DNA of 64,000 nucleotides from Plutella xylostella (taxonomy: Eukaryota; Arthropoda; Insecta; Lepidoptera; Plutellidae): assembly GCF_932276165.1 (NCBI RefSeq), contig NC_063993.1:7388001-7452000 (forward strand), read 5' to 3'. Below, piece by piece: positions 11,291-22,648 of the stretch (the stretch's first letter is position 1; each line of letters opens with the position of its first letter). The notes beneath the pieces are model-generated. The model was given only the letters and a program-made list of their open reading frames with translations. It ran no database searches and was not told the DNA's origin. The position numbers and the translations under genes are program-made.

Positions 11291-11544
11291 CTAGTCTCTA
11301 AAAATATTATTACTTAGCAATAAACCAACTGTGATTATTTTAAATTAAACTAAATATGTTTATAGGTAATAGACAAATAATACTGAGATAATTGTATGAA
11401 ACCTAATCTACCTAAAGATTGTTTAATGAATAACTTAAGTATAAATAAAAGTACTTTCGGCCTGCGATTGTAATTAAATTAGTTATATTTCAAACACCGT
11501 ATTTTATTCTTATCGCTTGAGTGCTACCCTGTACTGCGTCTTCA
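11291..11544. other. AT-rich spacer inside the TIR element
   Basis: It lies between the LTR-like block and the right TIR. No coding or repeat signal was seen. Confidence 0.4.
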
Positions 11545-12569
11545 ATAAAACTAATCCCAATTTAACCGGCGGAGGTGGCGGCCACATCAACGCTAATAAA
11601 AAAACAAGACAGCACTATTTGTGTGATCCCGGGATAGTAAGGGACGTAATAAATACCGCTTTGCTATTGCTTGTCAAGATGCAACCGGTGACACGTTCGC
11701 TCACGCGTTCTATGCGTGCGATGCATGCCGGTTAGAAAGGAGACAAGGATAGCAATATTTGTCTGATTACGGGATAGTAAGGGATGACAATAACTGACCT
11801 AGGAACTACATCGCTGTAGTCGTCATCGCTATCGTTTGTCAAGATAACAGAAATAAATGTGTGCGTGTATAGGCATACGTTTTCTTTGTACACAGTAAGG
11901 TAAAGGCTAAGAGCAAAAGCAATAAAATGTCATACCAAAGATTAGTTTAGATACTATTGATGCAAAGTATGACGAAATAAATGATTTATAGATAAATTCG
12001 ACATGAGTACTTCAATGCTACGGTGCTATTATTTTTGTGTACTGGCTCGCTTTGGCATTCTCGTCCACTTTGATTTGTATGAAGAATTTGATATCATTAT
12101 TTAACAGCTTTTATCAAGCTTAAAATTATAATAAATAGAAGCGACTATTTCACGACTATTTTTTGAGACATAATTCAAACCGATAGTCATAGTAGTTCCA
12201 AAGATATTCGATATTTTCAAAACCTCCAGCTATAATCCTCCACCAGGGCTGCAGCAAAGTACCTTTATATCTCTGCTATCTTTGGACGACTATTTCTGAA
12301 ATTTGGCATGTCATTACGACTATTTCACGACTATTTTTTGAGACCTTAACCAAGTCGATAGGCCTTACCGTTTGTTCTGCAGAGGCTGGAGGATTATAGC
12401 TGGAGACCTCCAGCTATAATCCTCCATAAAGTATAGCTCTAACTCCGAAAGTATGATACGACTATTTTTTTGGAAAACACGACTATTTATGACTATTTCA
12501 TGACTATTTTTTGGCATCATCAGAAATAGTTTCTATTGACTTTAAATTTTGGAGGATTATAGCTCGAGG
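11545..12569 (-). repeat. Right terminal inverted repeat (about 1.02 kb)
   Basis: It is the inverted partner of 7037-8058. It carries the 19-bp tip motif at 12223, 12388, 12407 and 12551 in alternating orientation, with the same AATAGTCGT-type words (here as ACGACTATT). The outermost tip has one substitution relative to the left. Confidence 0.85.
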
Positions 12570-12575
12570 GACGTG
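12570..12575 (+). repeat. Target-site duplication, right copy (GACGTG)
   Basis: It is identical to 7031-7036 and abuts the right TIR. Confidence 0.8.
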
Positions 12576-12856
12576 TTTTTTGAGGCTTGAATATTTGAAT
12601 TGTTAATAAATTCAGTAAAGAAGCTCGTAATGGAGTTGCCCGACTGCTGCATTTCTAAAGAGATCTGTAATTTAATTCAGTAAGAAAGAATTGCCACTAC
12701 TTCTTTGCAATGCAAGTGGAATCTGCTCACTTTGTTGGTGCATTTAGGAGAGTAAGGAATGAATCTACACGGTGCCTGGTAAGTGTGTAGCCGAAAGTAA
12801 CCTAGGTGTTAATAGAATTATAACTGTCTTTTTCTTACATGAAAATTGAGAAACGT

Positions 12857-12902
12857 AAGAAAAACTGAAGAAATTCATATTATGATTTCTTCAGTTTTTC
12901 TT
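12857..12902. repeat. Perfect 18-bp hairpin with 10-base loop
   Basis: AAGAAAAACTGAAGAAAT at 12857-12874 is followed after 10 bases by its exact reverse complement at 12885-12902. It may be a small palindromic repeat or an unrecognised hairpin RNA. I do not recognise a known microRNA sequence in it. Confidence 0.6.
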
Positions 12903-13551
12903 TAGGTACAAAAATGACAAGTAAATTGACTCCTTTCCCACTGTCCCCAGTTGTGCAAGGAATAATAATAATAAAAACTGTAGACAGACTTTTAATCCAC
13001 AAGAACGTGCCTCTTGAAGAATGGGGAAGCTTCAAAATAATAGCACTAACGAAGCCACCGACTGGTCTAACCACGTACAGCTGTTTTACCTGAAGTTCAA
13101 TTACTTACGAATTCTCATTAAAATTTGAGAATGTCCTGTTACTTGTAGTGCGGTCAGAAACCCACTATTGTATAATTGGCTTTAAATCTGCTTTGAAGAA
13201 TGTTGCAAAAGCTTTGAAAAATAAAATTTCCGAAGTTATGTAGAAGTTTCTGGGTTGGTTACTACCTACTTAGATTTTTCCTGTATCACTGGGATAGAGT
13301 CAACCAGGTTAAAGAAAAAATTAATACTTTCCTTACGGATACCAATTCGCATATTAACATTCTTCCATAACATTAGATGATTCAGTTAGTGACCCGTCGT
13401 CCATACTCGTCGTTGGGCCTATTGAGGTTGGCACTCAGTGGGCGCTTGGCAACTCGCCGGGAAAGGATTCGCATAGACTGCAAATGGCGGTTTGAGACAC
13501 CGGACCTAACAGAGTTTGGCTAGCAAGACCATACAAATGTAAAGTCTTTTT
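12903..13551. other. No gene supported
   Basis: AT-rich apart from a mixed-composition patch at 13390-13510 that may be a repeat fragment. It has no recognisable product. Confidence 0.35.
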
Positions 13552-13692
13552 TTTAATCTCAGATAGTAAATTGACAGATACTGAACGTTGTCCAACGATT
13601 GTCTCGTGCTCAAGTGACATATCATTCTTTTAGCGAACAATCGACTATTGATGAACCGTTCAGAATCTGACAATTTAGTATCTGAGATTAAG
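13552..13692. mobile_element. MITE-like inverted repeat, about 35-bp arms
   Basis: TTAATCTCAGATAGTAAATT at the left returns inverted as AATTTAGTATCTGAGATTAA at the right. The arms extend to GAACG near 13586 and CGTTC near 13660. The interior is non-coding. Confidence 0.6.
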
Positions 13693-13839
13693 TGCCAATT
13701 TGTCCATTCTCGGTTTGAGCATAACCAAGGAGTAGTGGTTAACTTTTGACACATCTGTCATGAATTTTATATGGAGATGAAGTTTAATTTATAAATCAAT
13801 CCCTGTCGGTTAGATAACCGACAATGGAGAAATTGGCAC
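13691..13839. mobile_element. Palindromic MITE, family D copy 1
   Basis: The ends GTGCCAATTTGTCCATT..TCGG and inverted CCGACAATGGAGAAATTGG pair with few mismatches. The interior TTTTGACACATCTGTCA is shared with the copy at 58.6 kb. It adjoins the previous inverted repeat. Confidence 0.65.
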
Positions 13840-16800
13840 GGAAAATCAGACTTTAGCTAGAAGACTACAGTGAATTTCATGTAGCTTGCACAATCCATGT
13901 ACATAAAAATAGAAGCGATGAGTTACAATGGGACCAAACCGGCACTTTTTTATTCATTCCGGATTTGGGAATGCAGATTTTTCGTGCGCACTTTTGACAC
14001 AGTCAAAGAGGGGGCGGTATGCAGCTGTTGGCTCGCTTGGCAAAATGCTGAAATCCGTGTTTCACTTGTTGACCGAATTGTGTCTGCATTCGTAAATGTC
14101 AAACTTAGGATATTTTGCATACGTTTTTGTGGAGGTGGAAAGAGGTTTTGGTGAATTAACGTATTTGATGTTAAAAAGACGTAATTATCAATTTTATCAC
14201 TTAAATAACATTATGTAGGCTACATCATCATTAAATCATTAGGTATATAGGTACCTAGTTTTCATTTTGGGCCAGGGGATTACCAAACATTAAGCTCACA
14301 ATCTATAAATTCAATGCCCAATTTGTATGAATATAATAATCGACCAATAGATATGCATATAAATATTTAAAGCTGGTACACTGGACAATGCTGATCTGAT
14401 TGGCTTCCACAACAAATTGTTGAGTGCCAATTTGACGCATGGCTGTCGCTGGCGAGTATATCGAAATCTACATCGTTTTACGCTTCAGTTTACATTTTAA
14501 TCATTCATCAAAATCCAATTGCATTTGAACTGAATTTGTTTAAGCATTTTGTGATATAGAATGCATAGACCGATGTTTTTGTTTTGTTTTGCAAATGCGT
14601 CTAATGTTAAAAGGTTAAAAACATACAGTGATAATAATTGATAAGGGAATGCCATTGCATTCAGTAAGAGAATCTAACCGGTTCCGATACTAAACATGAT
14701 CGCTTCTTCGCTTTAAACTCCGAATCGATAATCTCGCAAATTACTGTGCTTTACGCGGGTCGAACCGACCACGAATGAAAATACATCTGTCACCCGAGTT
14801 ATCTGAATCTGAAACAGATAAAAGAAGTCATTCCATTTTTAAATGACTTCATTTTTACGGTACAAAGTTTCGCAATGATATTCATAATGGCCACCGTCTG
14901 CCGCCCGTGAGGTCGGTCTGTGCGGTAATGCTACCATTCCGCAAACTACGCCGTTTCCTCTCTCTCACGGTTATCGTGGCAGGAACAAACGGTTAGTTCT
15001 CTATGCGGTTATTACTTACAACTAACTGGCCTCTTATTGGCAGAATTTCAAAACATCGAAATATATGGCAGTTGTAACAGCCAAGGCTTATTGTTGTCAT
15101 GTTTCAAATCTGATTTTTATCGCTTTTCTAGTGCTATTATATTTACTTGCTTAATTCGAAGACGAACATGATACTTACACTAACCTAACATGGTAAGTCA
15201 CTATAGTTAACACATAAAATACTAAAATATTTCAATAATAACAAAAGCAACCACACAAGTACTTCTGCCTGAAAAACAATACATCACTTAGATTGTACAA
15301 CGTATTGGCAATATTGGCATACAGTGGCATACGCCATTACTTGTACAAATAACGTAACCCGATCCCTCACGACATCAGCCGACCGTGCTTTATCCGCTGT
15401 TCCATGTTTAAAAAGCGCTATTTAAATCTCTATGGTGTTGTAAACAGTTGGCCATGTGGCCAGTATTTATTTATTTATGGACTAAATTAATCACAAGTCG
15501 ATAACGCAACCGGGATCGTTTAGTGGCTGGCAGTCCATATTTAGCAGTGAACTGGGTATTTACGAGCTTTGAGTGTGCAATCCTGAACATAACAATGCTA
15601 ATAAATATCCACTTCTGCAATTTTGTTTGTTTCCACACTCCACAGTGGTTGTGCATCTTTTGAAGTGCGTTTAAAGTAAACGATTTTATCTGAAGTAAGT
15701 ACTCTTTCCACAAAATATATTTTTCTGCTATTTTACTTTTTAGTACCATGATAACAATTTTTCTCAGCTGTAAAGTTAGCAGTTAAAGTTATCCGTTACT
15801 CAAATCAATCCAGTATATTTAAGAGGAGGATTGTACCTAAATGGATACAGCTAATGGTTACCAATATTTTTATTGAATTTGATATTTAAACTGTAATATT
15901 TTCAAAATACTTAACAAATATAACAATTACAATTAATTAACTCAAGTATCATTTAAATAAAGCCATTCCATCTGCCTTTGGGACCAAAAGGAGCTTTATT
16001 ATTGGAAATTGTTCAAAATGATCGCTAAAATATTATGATTCTCCATTAAGTGGATACAAATAAATCAAATAATAGTTCCCTGTGGAATGTAGGGAGAGTA
16101 TACAGAGAAATCATTGGAAAAAATACTTATTTTATTGGTTTTTGTAGGTTACGGCACGTTATACCTCTGGGCGCGATATTACCTAGGACTTAATAAAAAT
16201 TAGCCTTTTCCGTGCTGGGTTACCTATGCTTTTTTGGTTTCTGAAAGAAACAAATATTATTAAAAAGAAAACTGATTTTGATTGTATGAATCGATCGCAT
16301 TTATGTAACTCTAGATAGAATTGCTACTTTTGAACACTTTATTGCTCTGTAGTTAGAGCAGATACAGTGAAGCAGCAGTTGAATAGAATGTAAAATTTTA
16401 AATCAAACATTGAACTACAAAATTGCGAACGCAAATCGAATTAGAGACACAACAAAGTGACTGCACGACGACGATTGACCGATATTCGAGAATCTTTGCA
16501 ACGTAGTTGGGAACTCCATCTCAAACTTGGAAACATAATTTTATTTCTTCTCCAAGAAATGGAAATATTGTATGAGTTACGGTAGTAAATCTTGTGTGCT
16601 GTGATGGGTTTTTATTTTTAGTTATAATTTTAATTTAGAATAGGTAGGTAATACATTTTTAACATATATAAATTTAAATCAAAGCATTTAAATAAAAATC
16701 TATCTACATAATATATTTGATACAGCTATGCTTCTAGTAACTTATTTCATTGTAATGAAAAGCGCTATCTTAATATTAGCTTCGCACGTGGCATTAGCGG
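13840..16800. other. AT-rich DNA, no gene supported
   Basis: Open frames at 13897-14154 (plus, 85 codons) and 15471-15749 (minus, 92 codons) have no recognisable domain or codon signature. I treat them as chance. A moderately GC-rich patch at 14890-15010 is unexplained. Confidence 0.35.
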
Positions 16801-16804
16801 TGAC

Positions 16805-16856
16805 GAGCCGATGTGTTATGTGTGTGAGTGTGTGTGAGTGTACGTGTGTGTGTATA
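16805..16856. repeat. TG-rich microsatellite
   Basis: An interrupted (TG)n run, GTGTGTGAGTGTGTGTGAG and onward. Simple sequence. Confidence 0.85.
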
Positions 16857-18030
16857 ATATGTCCTTGACAAAGGGTCAAGGCTCAAACCGAATACCAAAT
16901 TCCTAATTCGTATTCGGCTCAGAGAAGTCATTAAGACCTTACCAGGAAATCTTGAAAGGGTAATACTAGATTTGAGACGACGGTAAACAGCGTCGCTCCG
17001 TATAAAGTAGATATTTTCCTCCGAAATGTAAATACCATGGACATCGATATAGATGAATATATCGAGCAAGGAGGGAGAGCTTGTTATTAAGTACATACAT
17101 ACAGTTCAACTATGAAGTCGTGAAAACGGAAATGGATCCTAACTAATTATTAAAATGTATGTAAATGTAAGTAAATAACTGATGATCATAAAAAGTCTTA
17201 GCAAGCTCTCTCTTAGCTCTTTGATGTGGACTTTATAGTTTGATTGTATCCGCGTTTTAATTAATTATTGTCCCGACTGAAAAAGAAAGGTTATGTACTA
17301 ACTAATCTATTATAGTGTGTATGTTTTTTTTTTCCTGAAGCTTTCGAAATGGATGAACTGAGTCTACCTTACGCTTTTTTCGTTTGTCAGATATCGATAA
17401 GCGAGAGCGTTTTGGTTTAGTTGTTTAAAATCTCCTTTAGAATATTTTTTTTACTTTATTAAGTATTTCTGTGTTGTTCTTGTACATATAACAATTACAT
17501 AGTGATTATTAAAATCTTTAGTATCCCAGCTCCGTCGAATCACCTAACATAATACACACAGAACATCCTATAATGTAATCATAGAACCAACGCAACCTAA
17601 GCTATAGATACAATACAAATTTCTTGAAGTATTGTGTAAAAGTCTGCTAAGTTTCCTTGAAGTAGGCTTCTTGTTTACTACGGCCGTTCCAGAAGCCAGG
17701 ATAAGCAAAGTTTGCTTGGTTTTATCGGCTGGGATCTTATAAAGTTGTCCTTATTTATTTATCATACTTAGTACTCTATGTTTGCAAACTTTGCAGCTTA
17801 TTATTGTAACTACCTACTTTCTTCCTTTCAAATACTTGCCCATTAAAATATGTAGGAACATACCTATTTATTGTATGCTAAATAGAACACGATAAAGTTA
17901 TTGTTCTACAAATTTCGAGATTAAAATTATGTATTTTTCTGTGGATTTCTTAGGTATCAAGTTCTTTGATTGGTGACATACAGAGCTGGATTAGGATTCG
18001 TCGCCGTTGTGAAAGGCATGCAGTCAGATA
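16857..18030. other. AT-rich DNA, no feature supported
   Basis: No coding frame or long repeat was seen. Confidence 0.35.
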
Positions 18031-18688
18031 GGTCTTCGCACATTATAACAACTCACCGGCGACTCGACTCTATGCTACACACACACACACACACTCACGC
18101 CTTGTACTAATGTACTCCCTTGCGGGGTAGGCAGAGGTGCATTGCTGCACCTACTTTTCGCCAGAGTGTTATGTTAGTCCCAATGTAATAGGGGGCGGGC
18201 CTATTGCCATTTTACGGGCACATCCAAGACCCGAGAACAAAATATCTGTGTTTAAACAAATATCTGCCCCAGCCGGGAATCGAACCCGGGACCTTCGGCT
18301 CAGTAGTCAGGGTCACTAACCACTACGCCATTCGGTCGTCTATATGCTAGTGCTAGACATTGATATTTAAGCCCTGTGTCATATGTTCAATGTTTAATTT
18401 CAAAAAATGATTATTAAGTAGTGTACAACGAGTGGCCTACGCATCGTACACTAAAGGTCAACCCCGACACGTCGTCCACGCAACGACCACACGTTGTCCA
18501 CGCAACGACTATGCGTTTGCGACTGACGTGTGACGGGCAACCATTTGCCAGCCCACCCGTCCGCCCCGTGCCTTCCCCCTCGTTGACACCGCGTCGTCCA
18601 CTAGTGACCATTGGGTGGATCAACTAGTTGACTACTCATCGAGAGTGTGAGTAGAGTTGCTGCCGCGTTGTTATAATGTGCGAAGACC
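18031..18688. mobile_element. TIR element split by a SINE
   Basis: GGTCTTCGCACATTATAACA at 18031 and its exact inverse ending at 18688 form perfect 22-bp TIRs, with weaker pairing further in. The interior consists of a SINE (18078-18342), an AT-rich piece, and a GC-richer block at 18420-18640. That block contains a near-perfect tandem GTCCACGCAACGAC word at about 18475 and 18497. No transposase was seen. Confidence 0.65.
18078..18342 (-). mobile_element. tRNA-derived SINE, family 1
   Basis: On the minus strand it begins GACGACCGAATGGCGTAGTG, a tRNA-like box A region. Box B GGTTCGATTCC follows, then a body ending CCCCGCAAGGGAGTACATTA and a (GT)n tail. TATGCTA flanks both ends (18071-18077 and 18343-18349), a short target duplication. 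It would be transcribed by RNA polymerase III and mobilised by a partner LINE. The same family occurs at 56.4 kb and 61.4 kb. Confidence 0.88.
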
Positions 18689-18731
18689 TTAAGCGTCATT
18701 CGCTGATTGCCCAGTGTGCGTCGGACGTATA

Positions 18732-19360
18732 ATAGGCTATGTCTGAAAAAATTGAACAACGCTCATAATTTTTCTAATGATAGGAATAACCCTCCGTATC
18801 ATCCTAAAAAAATCTCAGATTTTTCCTATGCGTCAGTAATTTTATAAAAATAAAAACATTTCAAGTTTCACAAAACGGGGATATGATGGCACTTCAGGAC
18901 TTTTTCCATCGTCTCTATAAAAATATATGGGCAATAAAAAAGAAAAAATTGACAGGCGTCAGCTTTTACATACTCTTTGGTCACACCAAGGTCCAGTCTT
19001 GTACATAGAAACCTGACCAGTTTCAGCTTGACAATGCCAACGAGCGGGTCATTACACTGACTCAAGAGTCTTAGCTCGAAGGTCTCAGGACTGAAAGGTC
19101 ACACGTCTATCCATAGACCTACAACGTCCAAACAACGTCACATCAAAACCTGTCATATTTTTTTTAAATGCCTATAGAGACGATGGAAAAAGTCCTGAAG
19201 TGCCATCATATCCCCGTTTTGTGAAACTTGAAATGTTTTTATTTTTATAAAATTACTGACGCATAGGAAAAATCTGAGATTTTTTTAGGATGATACGGAG
19301 GGTTATTCCTATCATCGGAAAAATTATGAGCGTTGTTAAATTTTTTCAGACATAGCCTAT
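18732..19360. mobile_element. MITE with 188-bp TIRs and TA duplication
   Basis: ATAGGCTATGTCTGAAAAAA at 18732 and its inverse ending at 19360 begin arms of about 188 bp (18732-18919 and 19173-19360) that are nearly identical. TA flanks both sides (18730-18731 and 19361-19362). The 253-bp centre is non-coding. The high arm identity suggests a recent origin or repair between arms. Confidence 0.82.
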
Positions 19361-19695
19361 TATTTTGTCACCCTAATATTGCATTGCATTATGTAGGTAC
19401 CTAGCTAAATGTTGTAATGGCAGGGCGCCAGTGTCAGTACTAACATAATTATATTGTGATTTCAGCGTGGCCCAGTTTAATACAGCGAGCAGTCAACAGG
19501 CGGGTGTCGATGGTGGAAACGTTTTAAATAATTTCCCGCGGGGAACGAGAGAAGCGCAATCTATCAATGTCGGGAATACCTCGGCGGGTTGATATAAAAA
19601 TAATCTACTTATGTAATAGTATGTTCCAACGGTCGCCGGTCGTGAGACTCGTGAGGAACTTCATAAGAATATTACATCTGTTGCAGTTGCAGCTT
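19361..19695. other. Unassigned, mixed composition
   Basis: A GC-richer patch at 19466-19592 follows an acceptor-like TTTCAG and is open for 41 codons. This is too weak to call an exon. Confidence 0.3.
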
Positions 19696-19844
19696 AACCC
19701 CCTTATTCATAGAAAAGTTACAATACGTTTTAACTAATAAACTGTTTTGTCCCTCTCTGTCAAAGAACAAATTGTTCTTTGTCGGAGAGGGAAAAACAGT
19801 TTATTAGTTAAAACGTTCTGTAACTTTTCTATGAATAAGGGGGT
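19696..19844. mobile_element. Palindromic MITE, family A copy 2
   Basis: AACCCCCTTATTCATAGAAA opens it and the inverse closes it. The arms run through GTTTTAACTAATAAACTG to a centre AAAGAACAAATTGTTCTTTG, so almost the whole 149 bp is one palindrome. Closest to the copy at 38.6 kb. Confidence 0.85.
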
Positions 19845-20121
19845 CAGAATATAAATCTAAGTAGATACTACTTACTTTTTTATTTTTTAGTTCAAGTTTA
19901 TTACTTATTACTTTAGAGAAAACATGCCTACATTATTTAGATGCATAAATTTCCCTCTCCTTTGTATGCTGTGGAAAGAAATTAATGCAAGCTTCAATAA
20001 TATTAAGGTACGTTCAGATATGGCAACACAAGGCATGTGACTAATATCTGATGAATGCAGACCGCAGAGCGAGGCATGCGAGTGACATTTATACCAGCCT
20101 GTGCAATATTATGCCTCACCT

Positions 20122-20314
20122 GCAATGATTTCAAAAGGAAGGATACGCCCGTCAGAACGTTTTGTCAAAAGAAAATGATACCCGCGCGCTGGCCCTAAAT
20201 TCATATAAATTATGACAGATTTATGAGATTTTAGGGCCAACGCGAGGGTGTCATTTTCTAGAGCGGTTGGGCCTGTCCTTACGCTAGTAATATATATATG
20301 TATAAGTCAATGCT
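20122..20314 (+). mobile_element. MITE, family G copy 1
   Basis: It matches 59183-59366 in opposite orientation over about 190 bp, including GGAAGGATACGCCCGTCAGA and AGCGGTTGGGCCTGTCCTTA. The centre is itself a dyad around TTTATGAGATTTTAGGGCC. Confidence 0.78.
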
Positions 20315-21784
20315 CACCTGACAATTCCTAGAAACCACTAAAGATTATAAGGCTGCCGTTCCACCACAAGTGCAAAAGGAAATAACTTCAAACTGAATTT
20401 TCTACGTGCTAAATCACAGAACTCTCGTGTCAACCAGATTGCAATGCTTGCTTGGCCACAAAGAAAATACTCGTCTCTGCTTTATGGGACTCAAGCTGGA
20501 CCACTGAAGAACACACAGAGTACTTGAGAAGGTACTAATGTTTGCTAACACCCTTCCATCCATGCTAAGCGCTTAAAGCATAGCATAAAATAATATTACT
20601 TTTCCTCGCCCTGTGCATCTACTCTGATTGTGTAAGCCCGACTTTTTTAATCACCGCTCACACGTAGGCGGCGGGCGATGACTTTATCTGCGGCACGTGT
20701 GGAGGTTTTACAAAATGAAGTTTTAAATAAACGTTCATTAGGTTAACTTCGTACCGGGAAAATGGGTCGTTTGTTACACACCGGGAGGCAGGCTGGGAGT
20801 AAATAATGATGATAGGGGGAAGATATTGTAGGCTTTTTTAATAACTTGAGAATATTATTAGAAAGGTAAAATGTTTTAACATTTTCAGTAAATTTAGTTT
20901 AGGAGGAAGCCTGAAAAAAAATCGATATCCTCCTTCATATTTCTGTTATCTGGCGACAAAAAGTCTCGAAAAGAGGAGCTATTCAATATTCGATGTAACT
21001 TAATTCGCTTCAGGATTTATGTACTAGAAACAAACACAATGGAGTGGAAGTAGAGAATTAATCACTTTCCTTCTGTCGGTGGCCTCAGTTAATTTACATG
21101 ACAACGGCCGGACACGGGTCTCTTGCGGCCAGCTTAGAGATCTGTTTGCGACCTCACAATAAAGAAAACAGGTAAACAAACGGAGATTTTACCCCCAAAC
21201 TCGGTCAAGTACGGTCAGTAGTCAATTTGATTTCGACGGTTTTTATTCATTTAATTAGATACGGCTGAGAAGTTTTTACTTTCCTATGAAACGTGAAATT
21301 TCTTACTCAATAGGAGTTTATTATGAACTGCTCGTCTACTGAAGGAGAAATCCCTGCTTTCTTAGAGTAAGGAGACTGTATAAGGTTTAAATAATAGGCA
21401 ATTTTCCTTGAGCGCGTAGGGCCGCGGCCCACTTCATCAACTCATGAATAGAAATGTGGAATCTGATGGTTTGTTGGGCACCCAGCGGACGTCGTGTGTG
21501 CTCGTGTTGTTATCAGGGTACATGGTTATATACTTACTTACTTACTTAGATACTATATTATATAATTATGTAATGTGCTTCATTCTCTACTTGCATAATC
21601 AGTGTAATTCCATTAAGTACTGCATTGGATTTTATTCTGTTACTGTATCATGAATCTATTACAGTTCAACAAATTTTTACGTAAAAAATTATTATTTAAT
21701 ATATTATGTGACTTTAGTCTATTCTATTAATAGAATATATTTTTATTTGTCACCAAAATAATATAAAAGCCAAAGAATACTAAG
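20315..21784. other. AT-rich DNA, no gene supported
   Basis: Nothing beyond short chance frames. A (TTAC)n stretch lies at about 21533-21548. Confidence 0.35.
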
Positions 21785-21973
21785 GTACACACGGCAACGT
21801 TAAATGGTTGGCAGGGCACACTAACCTAGGTAGTGTATGTGTGTGTCAGCGACGTCGACGTAATTATTTAGTTCTGGGCAACCCACACACGGATATTGTA
21901 AGCATGTAGTTGTGCCAGTGACAATGATTCATTATTTTTATAATATGAAGCAAAATTTTGCAATGCATTGTAA

Positions 21974-22046
21974 TAGATTGAATGGCTCAGTTGGTATGAT
22001 ACAAGACTTACAATAATCGGTATGGTGGTTCAAATCCCTCTGAACT
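21974..22046 (+). other. tRNA-like sequence in the left arm
   Basis: A box A-like TGGCTCAGTTGGT and a box B-like GGTTCAAATCC are spaced as in a tRNA. The stems look weak, so this is probably a tRNA-derived module rather than a working tRNA gene. Confidence 0.5.
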
Positions 22047-22648
22047 TAAAAAATCCTTTTTTGTTTTTTTTTTTATAGATTTAATTTATTTTTTAATATG
22101 GCTAATAATAGTATTGTAGTATATACGAATAAAAGCAACACAGAAAGTAAATGAAACAAGTTATTAAGTGTTAAAATTACAAAATTTATTCTTGCCGTAA
22201 CATAAACATAAACATTAAGGATGTTACGTTTTTGTGGTTTTTCGTTTTAAAACATAGTTGTAGTTTATATTAATAAGGAAAATTTTCAATTAGCAGTTTT
22301 AAATCATTATAAACATCAGAAAAGGATGGACTGGCTGTTTTACTAAAGTAAATAGGCAAGTCATTAGTTATATGAATCAACATGTCAATTAGCTAGAAAT
22401 AAGATAACTTATTCCAACCTCAGTAACAATAACATCATTAACACATTGGCTTACCCATAATTGTAAATAATAATAAGTATTTAACAAAATAACTAAAATC
22501 TTATACAAATGTAAAAATAAAAATTACTGAGCTAACCCCAATAACTATAATTTTCACCACTTTTTCGCCATAATATCTTACCATCCATCCTTGTCTGACT
22601 TAAAGGACTTTTCATCACTAAATATCACCACATTATTGCACCAATCAA

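Larger units (their letters stand above)
7037..12569 (+). mobile_element. 5.5-kb TIR element carrying a Gypsy-type integrase gene
   Basis: The unit is bounded by inverted repeats of about 1 kb (7037-8058 and about 11545-12569) and flanked by a 6-bp direct repeat. The tips read CCTCCAGCTATAATCCTCC (left) and, inverted, CCTCGAGCTATAATCCTCC (right). The interior holds one spliced-looking gene for a complete retroviral-type integrase, then an LTR-like promoter block. No capsid, protease or polymerase gene is present. Long TIRs plus a 6-bp duplication recall Polintons, and a Gypsy-type integrase in a TIR element recalls Ginger transposons. The tips match the expected ends of neither, and the residual RNase H tail shows a retrotransposon origin for the gene. 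The alternative is a fold-back element into which a 5'-truncated Gypsy copy was inserted. Confidence 0.75.

Noticed and set aside
15471..15749. 92-codon minus-strand frame
   Set aside because: No recognised domain, no splice or promoter context. A chance frame is likely.
16805..16856. Possible CRISPR-like or satellite array at the TG-rich repeats
   Set aside because: These are simple microsatellites. No spaced direct-repeat array was found anywhere in the window.
19466..19592. Possible last exon after TTTCAG, 41 codons open to TGA
   Set aside because: A frame of this length is common by chance in GC-richer sequence, and no partner exon could be found.
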